From Haliclystus octoradiatus (Eukaryota > Cnidaria > Staurozoa > Stauromedusae > Haliclystidae), in the NCBI GenBank assembly GCA_916610825.1, contig OU744451.1:310001-374000 (forward strand): a stretch of DNA of 64,000 nt, read 5' to 3'. The notes under the pieces are model-generated. The model was not told the origin of the DNA. It saw only the letters and a list, made by a program, of their open reading frames with translations, and did not search any database. The position numbers and the translations under genes are program-made. Of this stretch, positions 58,501 through 64,000 are shown piece by piece (within the stretch, counting starts at the first letter, position 1; each line of letters begins with the position of its first letter).

Positions 58501-60470
58501 ATATAATCTCGAGCTTCGACTACCAGGTAAATCTCTACATAATATTCTCCTGGCTTCAAACGCTAAACCGTGACTCCGTGAATCTGCATCGGATGGATTC
58601 GGAGTCCACTATCTTTCTATCTTTCAATTGGTCGCTATTGACTACTCAACCCGACTCAAAACATAGTCTGGGTCCTACCTAGTACAAGCCCAACATCAAT
58701 GCACTTCGCACCTCAATTGGTGGTCATGTTTACCGTAATAGCTTTCTTGTAAACTATTTATAGAATCTATTTATAAGCTTTATGAAATTTTAATCATGAG
58801 GTTTTTTGATATGTAATCCAAATTGTATTCAAGTGTAATCATCAGTTGATGATCCTAATTCTAAATGCCTGAAAGGGCCACCACGCCATTCATTGACTAA
58901 AAATTCAAATAGATCAATCGACAAGAATCGACCTCAACGAACGTATCAATTAATACAGCTATAACAGATATTCGTAATAGAAGTCTTCTATTTAATATCT
59001 TCAAACACAAAATCTATTGCAATAAAAATATCAAACGACTTTTTATTTGAAGATAACATAATGTGTTATAGTATTTTAAATTTGACGAATCAAGCGGCTT
59101 GGACTGAGCTGTGGTGTTACAAAAAAGTTTCCATTTGGGCAGTTGTTAGAAGCATGCAAAATCATGTTTTTTTCTGGTTCGGATACGTTTTGATGATAAT
59201 ATCAAATTAACACTACTATCAATTATCTCACTAAATATGATAAAACTTTTGACATTCCTTAACATCAAAACAATTAAAAATGGCATTAAATTTAACCAAA
59301 ACATTCCTTGAAATATCCATTCATTTAAATCTGCTCTGGTAAATGTATGGTTACGAACGTTCCGTTGGCGACGTCAGCTACTGGTGTCATCATAGATGCT
59401 CAGACAGAGTTAACTCGTGTCTAAGTAATAATTAATCTCTTCTTTTAACATTGTTACAGGGTCTTATAGTGTGATATATTGTTTGATTTAAATAAGGATA
59501 AATGCAACAACTTATAGCACGAACAAAGTGGCTAGAACATGTATATAATGGATTAGTGCTTAATAATAGTCTCATGAAATGAAGGGTAAAATAACGTTCC
59601 GAGTAGCAATGAGGCGCCTGATATATATTAGCATCGATGGTATGGTACGCTGCCTAGTAAACGGTATGTTGAATGTGTAATATTCGCCATGCACTTTTGC
59701 TGCCTACAAATAACGCACGAGGTACGGAGCAGTGAATGTAACAATGAAGTCAAAGTTCGATAAGAGCCCTCCGCATACGGATAGTTTAACTTGATTCGGA
59801 GCCATTGCATTACAAATAACATCGGGTCTGACATACGTCACGTTGGGTGTCACGTCCCCTAACTTTTCTTGACACGGGTCGTGGCATCAGGAGTTGGACT
59901 CCCTGAATCACGAAAACCACCAATTAATTTCAAAAAGACAAACACTTTCATTTAAGTCGTAATTAATGTATAATTCAATTCAGTTGCAAAATATCTACTA
60001 CGCGATAGTGTTTTAAATGTAAGTATAAATTGATCAAGTAATGGATACGTAACAACAAACAATTTATACATTATTCAAACAAAATACAATGCTACCATTT
60101 TGTAAATAACTTTATCAAAAAACTCCACACAACTATGCAATACTATCGTCTATATTGTTACAAAATTATTCCAAACGGATAAACAACAGTAATACGCTCA
60201 AATGTCCTTCAGTCCAGACTCGCATCCGTTACATATCATTCAAACCCCGAGACTTATCATTCAGTCCTGGTCGGAATTCAAAAACCGGGTCATATATAAA
60301 TTAACATTTCATATATTACATACTCAAATAAAAAGCACTCCTAAATTATCTTTCCCATATTCTCGTATTCAGGAAACCGTAATGTTGCATTCTAGTAATG
60401 TTTGTAAATATGTGTAGGCCAATCTTAGTGTGTTAAATAGCAGTAGTTGTTCAAGTAAATGAGGTATTTA
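52565..60470. other. Intergenic between convergent FOXO and mannosidase genes
   Basis: It holds the FOXO 3' UTR. Candidate poly(A) signals AATAAA are at 52605-52610 and 53117-53122. A short (TA)n run lies near 53130. The remaining 7 kb shows no gene, RNA gene or mobile element that I can support. Confidence 0.6.
52605..52625 (+). promoter_or_regulatory. Poly(A) hexamer overlapping an 18-bp perfect palindrome
   Basis: AATAAA (52605-52610) runs into AAAAACCGCGCGGTTTTT (52608-52625), a perfect GC-core palindrome 43 bp after the FOXO stop. Confidence 0.6.
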
Positions 60471-62466
<1,996 letters not shown>

Positions 62467-64000
62467 CTAAAATATAGAATCAAACTGATAACGCTAAGGT
62501 CGGTATTTATAGCCAATATACTTTTAAAGATCTAACGGTATTCTGTCCATAGTAGTAAGACAAAAAAGTACGAGAATGAGTAACTTACGGTCAAAGCTTT
62601 GCTAAATATTTACCGCTAATAACGGATTCTGGCAAAACCGGTAAAATAGTGTGTCTCCATAGCGTACCGCTATTGCCGGTTTCCACGGTATCACATCCAT
62701 AACCGTGTTGTAGTGTATGTATTACATCCTAGTTATTGTAAATGTACTTCTGTAAATCTGTCAGTCTACATGCAAATCTATTTATGTCCTCATTAACATC
62801 AATTGTCAGAGTTAATTGTTATTATATACTAAACAAAGTCATTCCTCCTCGGACAGTGGCCAATCTCATGCAGTGATATTCGATCGATAATGAAGAGATA
62901 TATATTTATACTAGCATTGAGTGTGGTCCATAATGGACCTTGTATGATAAAACTTTCAGATCACTTATAATTAAACAATTGACTAAGCTGACTATAGAAA
63001 TATTGTGATATATAAACAGACAGTATTATTAATATAAGTAGATAGAGAGAGAAGACTTAGACAGATCTGCAGAAGAACGTTTTACAATGAATAGAAAATA
63101 GAAGTAATACATACGCTACACTGACATATGCCGGACAGTTAACCTGTTATTTAATGGCATAATAAAGGCATTAACCTGTTTATAACGGTCACTACTCCAG
63201 CCTCGTCACCTAGACTTGGCTAACACAATCATCTACTATAGTGATTATTGGCATTCTATAATCATGACAATATGTTCAACGGGAATGCATCAATTTATAA
63301 TTGATAAATCGACCGGTCAGCATTAATATGAGGTGAGTCATAAATGTTAACAGACAGATATTACTCTGTTATCTGAGGGCGTTGGTCTGAGGGCGTCGAC
63401 TCTAAATAAAGGTTATCTTGTCCTGCTTGTGCAGCGTAAGGCAATTAGAGAAGAAAAGAACATGCATTTTGTTTTGGCATTGAAATATATTGAGATGAAA
63501 GATATGGCAGAGTTGTGTAGATTGGAGATTGAGAATAGCGATTAGTGGTTACAGGTATATATTTAAAATAAATATTATCAGGAAATCATGATTTTGGCAT
63601 CTTTGACATTTGAGATAATCTAGCAAGATGCTTTCGGCTGTGAAGGGCGTGTATAATACGCAAAAATACATAAAATGACATGGCAATTTTGAATGGTAGT
63701 TCAGAGGGAGCTTAGAAAGTGACATCACGCTTCCAATGACTGATTCAACACGGATAAACCGTTATAGCGGCCAACTAACGGCAGCAACCTGTTTGTAACG
63801 ATCACTGTTCACCATGTTCTGATTCAGACGTCTCTTATTCTTTCTCTCCCATCTAAGCATCTAGAATAAGCTAACGAGATCGTCTACCAGTCATAATAAC
63901 TGGGGTCGCACCTGAGGGGGGAGTTATCCAACTTGTGTTCCTGCTTCCATCCCTATTCGCCTATAATTCTGATAGTACGTTGGACAGGATGTGAATACAC
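62467..64000 (-). other. Intron of the mannosidase gene (runs off the window)
   Basis: No upstream GH47 motif (for example the KMGHL region expected next) is visible on the minus strand. It holds weak copies of the GGTCACC-type repeat near 63165-63200 and 63760-63810, and an imperfect inverted repeat (AACCGGTAAAATAG ... CTATTGCCGGTT) near 62635-62680. Confidence 0.5.

Overview
The window is animal nuclear DNA. It has split genes with GT-AG introns, an AT-rich intron background, an intact BEL/Pao LTR retrotransposon, a decayed non-LTR reverse transcriptase, tRNA-derived SINE-like sequence, small dispersed repeats and long tandem arrays. The gene content (a CH-domain/spectrin-repeat protein, FOXO, a Golgi class I alpha-mannosidase) fits an invertebrate metazoan. 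The sequence alone does not let me name the phylum.

Region 1 (1-45,008, + strand) is the 3' part of one long gene, read here as 34 consecutive exons whose phases all agree: 5,940 nt, 1,979 codons plus stop. Exons 1-4 encode a second calponin-homology (CH2) domain; CH1 must lie upstream of the window. Exons 5-34 encode about 15 spectrin-like three-helix repeats and a short tail that is basic and then cysteine-rich. From exon 6 to exon 31 the intron phases alternate strictly 2,0,2,0, with exons of about 180 and 145-185 nt. Each pair encodes one repeat of about 110-120 residues. Large introns carry the repeats: a pure (TAA)n run, a LINE fragment, a tRNA-like SINE head, and, in the 8.8-kb intron 17, a full BEL/Pao element (21,471-27,707, antisense, identical 253-bp LTRs, AGTTA target duplication) followed by a 47-bp minisatellite of 31.5 copies (27,911-29,390).

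Region 2 (45,009-50,341) is intergenic with no supported gene. Region 3 (50,342-52,564, + strand) is a complete two-exon FOXO gene (649 aa) with a forkhead domain split at the GWK|NSIRHN intron, three AKT-type sites and a C-terminal activation motif. Region 4 (52,565-60,470) is intergenic. Region 5 (60,471-62,466, - strand) is the last three coding exons of a GH47 alpha-1,2-mannosidase of the Golgi MAN1A group, tail-to-tail with FOXO; its 5' part lies beyond the right edge.

The three host genes have no obvious functional link: a cytoskeletal linker, an insulin/AKT-controlled transcription factor and an N-glycan trimming enzyme. The less ordinary signals are the regular exon-pair architecture and odd tail of the spectrin-repeat gene, the apparently very young BEL element beside a homogeneous minisatellite, a 30-bp perfect inverted repeat flanked by 10-bp direct repeats just upstream of an exon, and several small repeat families shared among introns, one of which often lies next to splice sites.
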